From Akkermansia muciniphila (GTDB taxonomy: Bacteria; Verrucomicrobiota; Verrucomicrobiia; Limisphaerales; BJHT01): a DNA stretch of 32,800 nucleotides. The stretch spans positions 1 to 32,800 of the forward strand of contig CAMAUZ010000084.1 of assembly GCA_945861535.1 (NCBI GenBank), written 5' to 3'. Position 1 is the first letter of the stretch. The number at the start of each line of letters is the position of its first letter. The translations under genes were made by a program, and so were the position numbers. The notes beneath the pieces are model-generated. The model was not told where the DNA came from. It saw nothing but the letters and a program-made list of their open reading frames with translations, and did no database searches. Shown here one piece after another: positions 25,401 to 32,800 of this stretch.

Positions 25401-27469
25401 ACCGGAGTAAAGACCGCGGTATAGGTCTGATTGGTGGCCGCCGCGTTGATGGCGTGCGCCGCGGCTCCGCCATCCGACCACGAACTGAACTGATAAACCT
25501 GACCATTGATGACCTGCGGATCGGCCGCCAGATCGTGAACCACGCCGGCGACGACGAGCAAGTTGGTCGGCGTCGGCACATTGGCGCCATCCAACCGCAG
25601 CAACAAACCCGGCGGCTGCGTGGCCAGGGTCATGGTCGATTTCACCGGGAGAATGTCGCGGAACACCGAGTGTGACAGACCGTTGGTATCGACCGCGGTC
25701 AGGTGGAGGCGCAACCAAATCCGGTCATCGTGCTCGAGCAGGGTCGGCACGGCGATGGAGTTGCTACGGAACCCATTGGTCACCGCCAGAAACGGATGGG
25801 TGTGGGTCAGGTGATGGATGTCAATCGACCAACTCAGCGCGCTGGGCGGCAGTTCGCCATTCGGGGCATCCGTCGCCATGCCGGAGAAGCTCAAGACATC
25901 ACCTGCTTTGAACGTGGCGCCATCGACCGGAGTTAGAATCGTCGCCACCGGCGGCGTGTCGGAAGTCACCGTCAGCGTGGCCGGCAGACTGTTCGTGGTG
26001 CCCGCACCATTGGCCACCACGCACCGGAACTGCGCCCCATTGTCCCCCACGGCGACCGACCCGAGGGAGTAAGTCGCGCTGTTGGCCGCCGGAATGACCG
26101 TGAAATCCGGAGCGCCCGCGCTCCGGCGCTGCCATTGGTAGGTCAGCGGTTGCGCGCCGTAGGCTTCCACCGCAAAGCTGGCCGGATAGCCCACCGAGAC
26201 AAACTGCGGCGCAGGCTGGGTGCCGATCTGCGGCGACAACTGCCCGCTATATTGAATCTTGTACACGGCGTTGCCATTGTGCGCCGCGTAGTAAATCGAC
26301 CCTTCAGGCCCCAGCGTGAGATATACTGGCACCCCGGTCAGATTGGTCGCGAATTCACTGATCCGGTAGTTGGAATAATTCAGCGCCCCGGCCAGGTTCG
26401 TCGCGTATTCGGTGGCCGAATAGGTTCCCAGGTCGAGATAGCGAAGCCACTGCGTGTAGCCATCGACGAAGAAGTACTTGCCGACATATTGCGCCGGAAA
26501 CTGGTTGGTCGGCGGGTTATAGAAGACGCCTCCGGTGATCGCACTGCTGAGCGGCGCCGGCGGGTGCGCGTAGGCCACCACGGGCGATTTGAAACTCGCA
26601 TCCCGCGACACCCCTTCGTAAGTCGGCCAGCCATAATTCCCACCGGCCACGATTTCGCTCACTTCCTCCCAGGTCGAGTAGCCGACGTCGTTGACGAACA
26701 TCCGCCCGGTCCCCGGCTGGAAATCAAAGGTGAACGGATTGCGAAAACCCAGCGCGTAGATCGCCCGGTTCACCCCCGTGGTCTGGTTGAAGAACGGATT
26801 GTCGCTGGGGATCGTCCCATCGCCATTGAGGCGCAGAATCTTGCCCATCGGCGTCGTCATCGATTGGGAAAAGGCGGGGATGTTGTTTTCGCCGACGGAG
26901 ACGTAGAGCTTGCCGTCCCGACCGAATTTCAGGCAGCCGGCATTATGAAATCCCGATTCCCCCAGCGTCGGAAAATCAATCAGCACCAACTCGCTCCCCG
27001 GCACCGCCTGATCGCCGCTGGCCGTGAAGCGACTGAGGCGGTTGTGAATCGTCGGCGTCATCGCCGTGTAGTACACATAGACATGGCCGTTCAGCGCGAA
27101 ATTGGGATCGAAGGTGATACCCGCCAGGCCCCGTTCGGAGAAGAAGTGGACATTGAGCGTGAGGAAAGGCGTCGGCAGCAGTTGGTTGTTCTTGATGACC
27201 CGCACCGCCCCCTTTTGTTCCGCCACAAAAATCCGGCCATCCGGCGCAAATGCCATGCCCACCGGAAACTCAATCCCCGCGTTGCCCCCGACCTGGATCA
27301 GCGAAAACCCCGGCGGCAGATCGTTCGCCGCCGTCCCCCGTTGCACGAACCCGCCCGCCAGCAACCAAACCAGCAGAGCGCACGACCAAAAGCTGGCGAC
27401 GACGGAGTTTCCCCCACCGCCACAGGATTTCTCGAAACCCTCGTTTCCGTCGCGTAACCTGTTCATCAT
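22400..27469 (-). CDS. 5' part of the second giant protein: secreted PQQ-type glucose/sorbosone dehydrogenase with NBR1-type Ig repeats
   Basis: With the ATG at 27469 this frame encodes 1,689 residues ending in APRAARNL and a TAA. A hydrophobic stretch (ALLVWLLAGG, about 27-42) followed by RGTAA is a signal peptide. The dehydrogenase propeller spans about 50-430: RGLAGITFDPNF, GFHNAGCLKFGRDGKLYVS (His175), MGKILRLNGDG, LGFRNPFTF (Arg243-Asn244) and GGNYGWPTYEG. The catalytic set is kept, so it should oxidise a sugar or aldehyde with PQQ outside the cytoplasm. An Ig domain, a PKD-like region and nine NBR1-type repeats follow, the ninth broken by the frameshift. ATG 27493, nine codons upstream, is an alternative start. 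The frame is open to 27808 but those residues are low-complexity and unlike a gene. It shares its domain order with the neighbouring giant gene, so the pair arose by duplication. Confidence 0.82.
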   Translation of the reverse strand: MMNRLRDGNEGFEKSCGGGGNSVVASFWSCALLVWLLAGGFVQRGTAANDLPPGFSLIQVGGNAGIEFPVGMAFAPDGRIFVAEQKGAVRVIKNNQLLPTPFLTLNVHFFSERGLAGITFDPNFALNGHVYVYYTAMTPTIHNRLSRFTASGDQAVPGSELVLIDFPTLGESGFHNAGCLKFGRDGKLYVSVGENNIPAFSQSMTTPMGKILRLNGDGTIPSDNPFFNQTTGVNRAIYALGFRNPFTFDFQPGTGRMFVNDVGYSTWEEVSEIVAGGNYGWPTYEGVSRDASFKSPVVAYAHPPAPLSSAITGGVFYNPPTNQFPAQYVGKYFFVDGYTQWLRYLDLGTYSATEYATNLAGALNYSNYRISEFATNLTGVPVYLTLGPEGSIYYAAHNGNAVYKIQYSGQLSPQIGTQPAPQFVSVGYPASFAVEAYGAQPLTYQWQRRSAGAPDFTVIPAANSATYSLGSVAVGDNGAQFRCVVANGAGTTNSLPATLTVTSDTPPVATILTPVDGATFKAGDVLSFSGMATDAPNGELPPSALSWSIDIHHLTHTHPFLAVTNGFRSNSIAVPTLLEHDDRIWLRLHLTAVDTNGLSHSVFRDILPVKSTMTLATQPPGLLLRLDGANVPTPTNLLVVAGVVHDLAADPQVINGQVYQFSSWSDGGAAAHAINAAATNQTYTAVFTPVVNGTDSAEYVSQTFLTYMIGNQNYDVTVVMKNNGTTIWSPGTYFLGSQNPDNNTSWGTNRVSLTTTVSPGETAVFNFKATAPFTSGTYNMQWRMFRTGTGFFGAPSLNVPVLVQVRGNAAAFISQSVPAVMTTGQRYSVSVTMRNAGTNTWTIEKKHRLSSQSPTDNTNWGLARAFLSNFVLSGNNVTFAFTVAAPAQPGQYDFQWQMVQEAIEIFGEVTPNVSVTVRSPGDGAAFVSQTVPAQMVQGQTNPVTVVMQNTGTNTWLAGSVIKLSSQNPQDNTVWGQARIALPFQTAPGQNAVFNFPAIAPINPGTYNFQWRMIREGVNVFGAVTPAVAVEVLAVTNHAAFVSQTVPTTMNPGQSYTVTVAMKNLSTTTWPAGAAYQLGSINTPDNLRWGANRVALLAPVPPGGIATLGFLVTAPNVGGTYPFQWQMIQDGVGYFGQTAPVVSVTVLPPINGAAFASQTVPANMTATLSYNVPITFTNTGSTPWTTAAGYALRSSNPADNSTWSTNRIALPGSVLPGGTVTVNIPVVAPANPNTYNFQWQMSQDGVGPFGAPSPNVAITVVPLVNNAAYVSQLVPSVMTTGLTYTVSLTVSNSGTSFWQPGTHLLAAANPPDNSVWGTNRVALDTTVAPGGTATFAFPVSAPAVPGSYGFQWQMLQIGSGVFGALSPPTTISVGSLFNSAAFGPSSVVATMAAGRDYAVGVTVTNTGTTTWSTNDFYELVAQNPLTNLTWGVNRLPVPAPVAPGQRVTFSFAVTAPVTVGTYNFQWQMRQSSLGLFGSPSAGTLVSVTAVGNAARFVSQTVTTNMIPGARYPVVIRLRNVGTNTWTETTRHRLAAINPLENNNFGAARAILTSPVAPGQEAVFSFSATGPLNLGTYRFQWRMIQETVAYFGDVTTDTLVYVADGLNNANFGVQTVPATMTAGQTYPVTITMTNTGTTTWTTGSLYTLAAQNPPDNTTWGVSRVVLPATVAPGATGTFAFNLTAPRAARNL

Positions 27470-27817
27470 CAATCGTTCAACCACTGAAAGCATGTCCAAA
27501 TCCAACCGCCCGCTCCCCAGCAAGTGCGCGAGGATAAGGCACTCACTTCCAAAAATCAAACGCCTCACCCCCGCTTTTACTGCTCCTGCCCCACCGATTA
27601 CTGCTGGGCCGCCACCAACCCGCCCCGAACCACCGACCAACCCATTCCTCCGGGGTCGAGCGTGGGCATCCCGCTCGCGCACTGTGCCCAACCCACACCC
27701 GGGTACGAAAGGTGGGGACTGAAGGGCGAACCGAAAACCGCGAACTCGCCCACCGTTGCCGCCCGATGTCCGCCATGAGCGGGCTGGAAGCCCGTACTCC
27801 GCCGGCAAAGTGACCGC
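27470..27817. other. Intergenic region between the SGNH hydrolase and the second giant gene
   Basis: No gene is supported. It contains the candidate promoter at 27531-27559. A small hairpin at 27780-27794 (CGGGCT/AGCCCG with GGA loop) lies just after the stop of the SGNH gene and has no T tract. Confidence 0.4.
27531..27559 (-). promoter_or_regulatory. Candidate sigma-70-type promoter of the second giant gene
   Basis: On the minus strand, TTGATT (27559-27554) and TATCCT (27536-27531) are separated by 17 bases, each matching four of six consensus positions. Transcription would begin near 27524, giving a leader of about 55 bases to ATG 27469 or 30 bases to ATG 27493. This is a pattern match in GC-rich DNA and could be chance. 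Confidence 0.3.
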
Positions 27818-28498
27818 CTACTTCTTCGCCGCCAGCGCCGCGTGGACCGTCTTGGCCAGCAGCGCGGCCCCGGCGGCGTTCGGATGAATCTTGTCCGGGA
27901 ACATTTCCGCATGCCCGCTGAGCGCGCCGTAGAGATCAATGACCGCCAACCCCTTGTCCTTGGCCACCTGCTGAATAATGGGGATCACCTCGCCCTTCAC
28001 CACCGGTTCATTGATGCCCCACCGCTCCTGATAAACCGGCGCCGGCAGGCAAAGATAAATCTTCGGTTGCGACGGCAACCCCGCAAAATGCGCCACCATC
28101 GCCCGCAAATCCGCGGCAAACTCCCCCTTGTGCTTCCAATTCTGCGGCTTCGAGTCATTCGTCCCCAGTTTGATGACCACGAGCTTCGGCGCATAGTCCG
28201 TCGCCGCCTTGAACGCCCCGGTCTTCCAATACGGATGATCCCCGTTCTTCAACAACGTGGCCCCGCTCACCCCGAAGTTCTTCGTTTCATACCCGCTCCC
28301 GAGCAACTGCCCGAGGACGACCGGATAATTGTTCACCTCCCGCTTCTCCACGCCGGCGCCGAACGTGATGCTGTCCCCGACACACGCCACACGGATCGCC
28401 TCCGCGCCCACCGCGGGGTTTCGGGATGCCAACCAAGCCGCCGTCACGAGCGCGACCGCCAAGATGTGGGAAAGATTCTGGAACATAGGTTTGAGCAT
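27818..28498 (-). CDS. Secreted SGNH/GDSL-type hydrolase (esterase)
   Basis: A 226-residue protein from the ATG at 28498; an ATG at 28486 is also possible. A hydrophobic segment (ILAVALVTAAWLA) ending in AVGAEA near residue 33 is a signal peptide. The SGNH blocks are all present. GDSITFGAG carries the nucleophile Ser43; NFGVSGAT holds the oxyanion glycine; LGTND (112-115) has the oxyanion Asn; and DKIHPN supplies Asp202 and His205 of the catalytic triad. Members remove acetyl or other acyl groups from carbohydrates or lipids; the short length and block spacing recall acetyl-xylan or sialate-type O-acetylesterases, but the substrate is not determinable. The frame is open further upstream to 28630, but that part is not family-like and covers the terminator of the next gene. 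It is encoded directly upstream of the giant dehydrogenases and is likewise exported. Confidence 0.88.
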   Translation of the reverse strand: MLKPMFQNLSHILAVALVTAAWLASRNPAVGAEAIRVACVGDSITFGAGVEKREVNNYPVVLGQLLGSGYETKNFGVSGATLLKNGDHPYWKTGAFKAATDYAPKLVVIKLGTNDSKPQNWKHKGEFAADLRAMVAHFAGLPSQPKIYLCLPAPVYQERWGINEPVVKGEVIPIIQQVAKDKGLAVIDLYGALSGHAEMFPDKIHPNAAGAALLAKTVHAALAAKK

Positions 28499-28595
28499 AA
28501 GCTTATGGCCGGGCAACCGGGAGAAACTCAGCCTCCCTGGCCTGCTTCGGCATTGGGTTATTCGCCGATCGTCGCTTCGAAAAGGGGAGGTTCGT

Positions 28596-28628
28596 GACAA
28601 ACAAAAGCCCGGTTCCGAAGAACCGGGC
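28596..28628 (-). terminator. Intrinsic terminator after the small secreted protein gene
   Basis: A perfect nine-base stem (28607-28615 pairing with 28620-28628) carries a four-base loop that reads TTCG on the minus strand, the most stable tetraloop. It is followed by TTTTGTTTGTC. It starts 30 bases after the stop of the small secreted protein gene and separates it from the SGNH gene. Confidence 0.88.
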
Positions 28629-28658
28629 ATTGATAAGCTGGTTGATCCTGGCGGCCGG

Positions 28659-29024
28659 CTATTTCTTCTTGCCCTTGGCCGTCAACGCCGGCGACTTGGC
28701 CCCCAACGAAACCGTCACGGCCTCTACCTTGTCCCCGAGATTGATCGTGGTGACACTCACAGCTTCACCCACCGTCACGTCGTCAATCGTCGCCGGCTTG
28801 CCCGCCTTCTTGAACACGGTCGTCGAAGCGATGGCAATCGTCTTGGCCGCACCCTTTTCCTCGACCGTGATGGTCTTGGCTGCCTTGTCAATCGCCTTGA
28901 CCTTGCCGGCCGATCCGGGGTCCGTGGGCGCCCCCTTCTTCGCCGCCTGCACGGGAAGACTGCCGCCAGCGAGGGCGACCGTAAGCGCGGCCGCCGTGAA
29001 GAATTTCGAGATAATGTTTCGCAT
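28659..29024 (-). CDS. Small secreted protein, DUF5666-like beta domain
   Basis: A 121-residue protein from the ATG at 29024. Residues 1-27 form a signal peptide (MRNIISKFFTAAALTVALAGG...VQA). The mature part has the pattern GKVKAIDKAAKTITVEEKG, KTIAIASTTVFKKAGKPATIDDVTVGEAVSV, then EAVTVSLG, resembling small OB-like beta domains of the DUF5666 type. It ends in a Lys-rich tail (AKGKKK). The role is unknown; the likely site is the periplasm or outside. It lies 125 bases downstream of the giant RCC1 gene and has its own strong terminator, so it probably ends that transcription unit or is a separate small gene. The frame is open upstream to 29381, but that overlaps the RCC1 gene and has no protein character. 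Confidence 0.75.
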   Translation of the reverse strand: MRNIISKFFTAAALTVALAGGSLPVQAAKKGAPTDPGSAGKVKAIDKAAKTITVEEKGAAKTIAIASTTVFKKAGKPATIDDVTVGEAVSVTTINLGDKVEAVTVSLGAKSPALTAKGKKK

Positions 29025-29149
29025 AGTGTGATTTGGTTCTGCCGTGTTTTCCGTTCGGATCCGCTGTGCGACGGAAGCTAGCCCGCCCCCCTTCAGCGCA
29101 CAATTGTTTTCGTGGCTTTCCGGTCCGCCGACCGCCGCTCGTCCCGCGC

Positions 29150-32100
29150 TCACTCGCGTGCGGGGCCGGTGAGGTCGATCGTCACGCGGCCGGCGATTAA
29201 CTGGCCGGCGGCATCCAGATTCGCCTCCAGGCCCGTGCTCGGCTGGGTGTCGAAGACGACCGTCCCGGTGGCGGCGTCCCGGATTTGGAGCCGCAGGCGC
29301 TGCGTTTCCGCGCCGTCCGGGCCGCGGTTCGGAACGACGAGGACGCTGCAGGCAAAGCCGCCCACGCCGTTGATGGCGCACCGGCCTTCGAGACGTGCCA
29401 CGTTCGCCGCGCTCAGCACGCGAGTTATCTCCGTGCTGACGATTTCGTAGCGGCCCGCGCCGAAGGTCCAGGTGAAGGCCAGACCGCCGACCGGCGCGGC
29501 GGCGCCGGCAGCTTGCTGCACGTTGATCGTGAACTCACCGCGGCCGATTGCTGGCGTGGAACTTCCCGGCTCGGCGACGGCGGTCATCAGCGTCCCCTGA
29601 CCGGTGACACGGAGGGTAGCCGCCGGGGTGTCGGACGCGCGACCGGTTGCCCTTTCGGCGAGCGGCGGGCTGGAAGCCGGCGGCCGGATCGCATCCGTCG
29701 GAGCGAGCGCGGATATTTTCAAGTTCCCAGTCCCGGCGATGTTCCCGCCCGGTGCGGGAGCAAAGGCCATCGCACCCAAGCCGGAGGCCGGGCCGCTCAA
29801 TACGACAGTATGATAGGCCCCGGCGCCGCACTGGATCACCTGGGTCAAACCGGCCAGCACCTGCGCCTGCCCGAACTCGGGGATGCTCCCCACGGTCGTG
29901 CCCGCACCCCAGGCCACGAGGCTGCCGTCGGTCCGGCGCACCACGGTGTGATACGCGCCGCCTGCCAGCCCGACCACGTTGGCCAAGCCCGCGGGCGCGA
30001 TCGCCTGTCCGTAATGGGGCGCGGACCCGGTCGTCGTCCCGGCACCCCAGACCACGAGGCTGCCGTCGCTCTTGAGCGCCAGCGTGTGGTTCCACCCTGC
30101 TGCCACCGCCACCACGCCGCTCAAATCCGCCGGCACTGTGCTTTGGCCGTACCGATTGTCGCCCCACGCCACCACGGTCCCGTTGTCGCGCAGGGCCACG
30201 GTGTGATAATCACCGGCCGCCACCGCCAGCACGTTGCTCAGGCCCGCTGGCGCGTTGGTCTGCCGGGCACCGTTGTGACCCCACGCCACCACCGTGCCGT
30301 TCTCCCGCAACGCCACCGTGTGATACCATCCCGCCGCCACCGCCACACAGTTGCTCAAGCCCGCCGGCACATTGGTCTGGCCGAAGACGTTGTAGCCCCA
30401 GGCCACCACCGTCCCGTCATTGCGCAACACCACGTTGTGATACTTGCCCGCGCTCAGGGCCAGTCCGTTGGTCAGCCCCGCCAGCGCGGTGCCCTGGCCG
30501 AACCCGTTGTAGCCCCACGCCGCGACCGTCCCGGCGGCCCGCAGCGCCGCCGAGTGAAAGCCCCCGGCCGCCACGCCCACCAGGTTGCTCAAGCCCGCCG
30601 GCACATTGGTCTGGCCATCGGCCCCATAGCCCCAGGCGCGCACCTGCGCCGCGCCGTTCACCACCACGTTGGCCGGCCGGCTCAGCAGCCGGCTCGTGCG
30701 GTTGCTGATCAACACGGAGTACGCCCCGGCACTGGACCAGTCCACGGCACCCAAGGTCAACGTCGCCGCCGTCGCGCCGGCAATGGGCACCCCGTCCTTG
30801 CGCCACTGATACCCAAAGGGACCGGTCCCGCCCAGCACCACCGTCAATGTCGGAGTCGCTCCGGCACTCACCACCTGGCTGACCGGCTGGGTCGCGATGG
30901 ACGGTGTCAACACGGCCAGCGCCATGCTGTGCCGTCCGCCAGCCGCCAGCCCCTGCACCGTCACCAATATCCCCGGCGGACTGGTCTGCCCGTCCGCGTT
31001 CCCACCCCACGCCACCGTTGTCCCGTCCGCCTTCCGCGCCAGGGTGTGAAAGGCGCCCGCATCCACCGCCACCACCGTGCTCAGACCGGCGGGTACCTGC
31101 GATTGGCCGAAGTGCGGGGTGCCGCCCACCGCCATCCCGGCCCCCCAAGCCACCACCGTGCCATCGCTCTTCAAGGCAACCGTGTGGTTCCAGCCGGTCG
31201 CCACCGCCACCACGCCGCTCAGGCCCGCCGGCACGTTGGTCTGGCCGTAGGCATTGTCGCCCCACGCCGCGACCGTGCCATCGCCGCGCAGCGCCACCGT
31301 GTGGTATTCCCCCGCCGCCACCGCGATCACGCCGTTCAGGCCGGCCGGCACGTTGGTCTGGCCCGAGGTGTTGTACCCCCATGCGCGCACCGTGCCGTTC
31401 TCGAGCAACGCGACCGTGTGATACCCACCGGCCGCCACGGCCACCACGGTGCCCAGCCCCGCGGGCACGTTGGTCTGGCTGTAGAAGTTGTAACCCCAGG
31501 CCACCACCGTCCCGTCAGCGCGCAAGGCCGCGTTGTGGTATTTGCCCGCACTCACGGCCACCACTTGGTTCAATCCCGCCGGCACGCTCCCCTGCCCGAA
31601 GGCATTGTAGCCCCAGGCCGCCACCGTTCCGTCCCCGCGCAGGGCCAGCGAGTGATAGCCGCCGGCCGCCACCGTCACCACGTTGCTCGCGCCCGCCGGC
31701 ACATTCGTCTGGCCGTTGGCACCGTAGCCCCATGCCACCACTTGTAACTGGCCCGGCACCTGTACCAGCGCCGCCCGGCTCACCACGCGGCCCGCCAGAT
31801 TGGTCACGGCCACCGAGTAACTGCCGATCGTCTGCCAGTCCGCATTGGCCAGCGTCAGGCCCGCGCCCGTCTGCCCGGCCAGCGGCAGGCCGTTCTTGAA
31901 CCACTGATACGTCAGCGTCGGCAAGCCGGTCGCCGTCACGCTCAGGTTCACCGTCGCGCCTGCGGCCACCGTCTGGCTGACGGGTTGTACAGTGATCACG
32001 GGGGGCGGAAGCGCGTACGTGAACAGCGTGTTCGCCGCGTTGGCCCCGCCGGGGGTGGTGACGACGACGCTGGCTGTGCCAGCCGTGCCCGCCGGGGTGG

Positions 32101-32800
32101 TGCAGGTGATCGAGGTGTTGTTGACCACGGTGACACCCGTCGCGGCGGTGCCGCCGATGGTCACGCCCGTGGCCCCGGTGAAATCCGTGCCGGTGATCGT
32201 CACGCTCGTGCCCCCGGTGGTGCTGCCGCTGGTGGGCGAGATGGCGGTGACAGTCGGAGCAGGCGGCAGCTCGATGGTGATCGTGAAGGTCTGGCTGGTC
32301 GCCAGCGCCGCCCCGCCCGCCGTGGCGTCATCCGTCACCGTCACCGTGATCACCGCCGTGCCGCTGGCATGGGCCACCGGCGTGTATTTCAAGGTGCCCC
32401 CCGCGTTCGGGCTGGTGTAGGTCACCGTCGGGTTCGGGATCAATCCGGGATTGCTCGAGGTCGCCGTCACCGTCAGCACCTGCGCACTCTCATTCGCCGG
32501 GCCGGCGCTGATCCCGCTCAGGGTCACCGTCTGCTCGCTCGCGTCCACCAGGATCGCCGCCGGGTTCGCGATCGCCGCCAGCGTCGGCGCGTCGTTCACC
32601 GCCGTCACCGTCAGCCCCACCGTGTTCGTTGTCTGCAACAGGCCGTCGTCCGCCACCACCACCAGCGTGTCGCTCCCGTGGTAGTTCGCCGCCCCGAGGT
32701 AATACAGGTTCGTCAGCGCCGCGTTCAGGTCCGCCAGCGTCCCGCTGAAGGTCTGCGTCCCGTTGGTCCCGCTGCCCGTCGTGAACGTCAGCCCGTTGGT
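29150..32800 (-). CDS. Giant secreted protein with two RCC1 propellers, Ig, IPT/TIG and cadherin-like domains (5' end outside window)
   Basis: The frame is open to the right edge, so the N-terminus is missing; 1,216 residues are visible. From the N-terminal side these begin with a cadherin-like segment (NLYYLGAANYHGSDTLVVVADD) and a second beta domain with TLKYTPVAHASG. An IPT/TIG domain (VTAISPTSGSTTGGTSVTITG) and an Ig domain follow. A first seven-blade RCC1 propeller covers about 31755-30910, then another Ig domain and a second seven-blade RCC1 propeller (about 30650-29810). The last 210 residues contain GEFTINVQ, YEIVSTEITRVLS and GRCAINGVGGFACSVLVV, resembling a post-COAP-1 type domain. 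Blades follow HTVALR.DGTVVAWG.N..GQTNVPAGL. RCC1 propellers outside eukaryotes generally mediate binding; there is no sign of an enzyme. Secretion is inferred from the domain types because the signal peptide is out of view. The GTG at 32662 is internal. Confidence 0.85.
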   Translation of the reverse strand, partial: TNGLTFTTGSGTNGTQTFSGTLADLNAALTNLYYLGAANYHGSDTLVVVADDGLLQTTNTVGLTVTAVNDAPTLAAIANPAAILVDASEQTVTLSGISAGPANESAQVLTVTATSSNPGLIPNPTVTYTSPNAGGTLKYTPVAHASGTAVITVTVTDDATAGGAALATSQTFTITIELPPAPTVTAISPTSGSTTGGTSVTITGTDFTGATGVTIGGTAATGVTVVNNTSITCTTPAGTAGTASVVVTTPGGANAANTLFTYALPPPVITVQPVSQTVAAGATVNLSVTATGLPTLTYQWFKNGLPLAGQTGAGLTLANADWQTIGSYSVAVTNLAGRVVSRAALVQVPGQLQVVAWGYGANGQTNVPAGASNVVTVAAGGYHSLALRGDGTVAAWGYNAFGQGSVPAGLNQVVAVSAGKYHNAALRADGTVVAWGYNFYSQTNVPAGLGTVVAVAAGGYHTVALLENGTVRAWGYNTSGQTNVPAGLNGVIAVAAGEYHTVALRGDGTVAAWGDNAYGQTNVPAGLSGVVAVATGWNHTVALKSDGTVVAWGAGMAVGGTPHFGQSQVPAGLSTVVAVDAGAFHTLARKADGTTVAWGGNADGQTSPPGILVTVQGLAAGGRHSMALAVLTPSIATQPVSQVVSAGATPTLTVVLGGTGPFGYQWRKDGVPIAGATAATLTLGAVDWSSAGAYSVLISNRTSRLLSRPANVVVNGAAQVRAWGYGADGQTNVPAGLSNLVGVAAGGFHSAALRAAGTVAAWGYNGFGQGTALAGLTNGLALSAGKYHNVVLRNDGTVVAWGYNVFGQTNVPAGLSNCVAVAAGWYHTVALRENGTVVAWGHNGARQTNAPAGLSNVLAVAAGDYHTVALRDNGTVVAWGDNRYGQSTVPADLSGVVAVAAGWNHTLALKSDGSLVVWGAGTTTGSAPHYGQAIAPAGLANVVGLAGGAYHTVVRRTDGSLVAWGAGTTVGSIPEFGQAQVLAGLTQVIQCGAGAYHTVVLSGPASGLGAMAFAPAPGGNIAGTGNLKISALAPTDAIRPPASSPPLAERATGRASDTPAATLRVTGQGTLMTAVAEPGSSTPAIGRGEFTINVQQAAGAAAPVGGLAFTWTFGAGRYEIVSTEITRVLSAANVARLEGRCAINGVGGFACSVLVVPNRGPDGAETQRLRLQIRDAATGTVVFDTQPSTGLEANLDAAGQLIAGRVTIDLTGPARE
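29810..30650 (-). repeat. RCC1 repeat array 2 (seven blades)
   Basis: Seven units: GYGADGQ, GYNGFGQ, GYNVFGQ, GHNGARQ, GDNRYGQ, the longer GAGTTTGSAPHYGQ and GAGTTVGSIPEFGQ. Blades 1 to 6 match array 1 in order, including the long sixth blade, which shows that the whole Ig-plus-propeller block was duplicated. Confidence 0.85.
30910..31755 (-). repeat. RCC1 repeat array 1 (seven blades)
   Basis: Seven tandem units of about 50 residues: the blade motifs read GYGANGQ, GYNAFGQ, GYNFYSQ, GYNTSGQ, GDNAYGQ, then a longer GAGMAVGGTPHFGQ, then GGNADGQ. Seven blades close a standard RCC1 propeller. Confidence 0.85.

Noticed and set aside
27470-27808. Extension of the second giant protein to the far upstream start at 27808
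   Set aside because: The extra 113 residues are low-complexity Gly/Arg-rich sequence, overlap the probable promoter, and would bury the signal peptide deep inside the protein.

Overview
The window looks like a chromosomal segment of a high-GC, Gram-negative environmental bacterium, most likely a member of the Verrucomicrobiota. This is an inference from three things. The first is the very long secreted proteins built from Ig-like, RCC1 and NBR1-type Ig repeats. The second is the islands of short GC-rich hairpins between genes. The third is the start sites, most of which lack a Shine-Dalgarno sequence. No rRNA, tRNA or other taxonomic marker is present, so the assignment is tentative.

Layout. 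Positions 1-3652 carry rightward genes: the tail of an IS1380-type transposase, a Gfo/Idh/MocA oxidoreductase, a small orphan protein resembling an antitoxin, a palindromic hairpin island, and a tightly coupled SDR dehydrogenase and TPR protein pair. Everything from about 3.98 kb to the right edge reads leftward. In order of increasing coordinate this holds a strong intrinsic terminator (3977-4027), an orphan C-terminal protein fragment, guaB (IMP dehydrogenase), and two adjacent giant secreted proteins. These are followed by an SGNH/GDSL esterase, a small secreted protein with its own terminator, and a giant RCC1 protein that runs off the right edge.

The centre of interest is the pair of giant genes at 6354-14819 and 14914-27469. 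Both encode a signal peptide, a PQQ-type glucose/sorbosone dehydrogenase propeller with its catalytic motifs intact, an Ig domain and a PKD-like region. A long array of NBR1-type Ig (FW) domains of about 114 residues follows. I count 15 units in the first gene and 28 in the second, 43 in all. The second gene is split by an apparent one-base frameshift in a run of four G at 22420-22423. Removing one base restores a single 4,184-residue frame and repairs the broken repeat exactly. That gene also has a LamG plus cadherin-like insert within its array and a recently amplified 684-bp two-domain super-repeat.

The neighbouring secreted genes (SGNH esterase, double RCC1 propeller protein, small secreted protein) suggest that the right 26 kb is devoted to extracellular proteins, possibly for contact with or oxidation of carbohydrates. 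That functional link is inferred from content and proximity, not shown by the sequence. No CRISPR array, RNA gene or phage module was seen.
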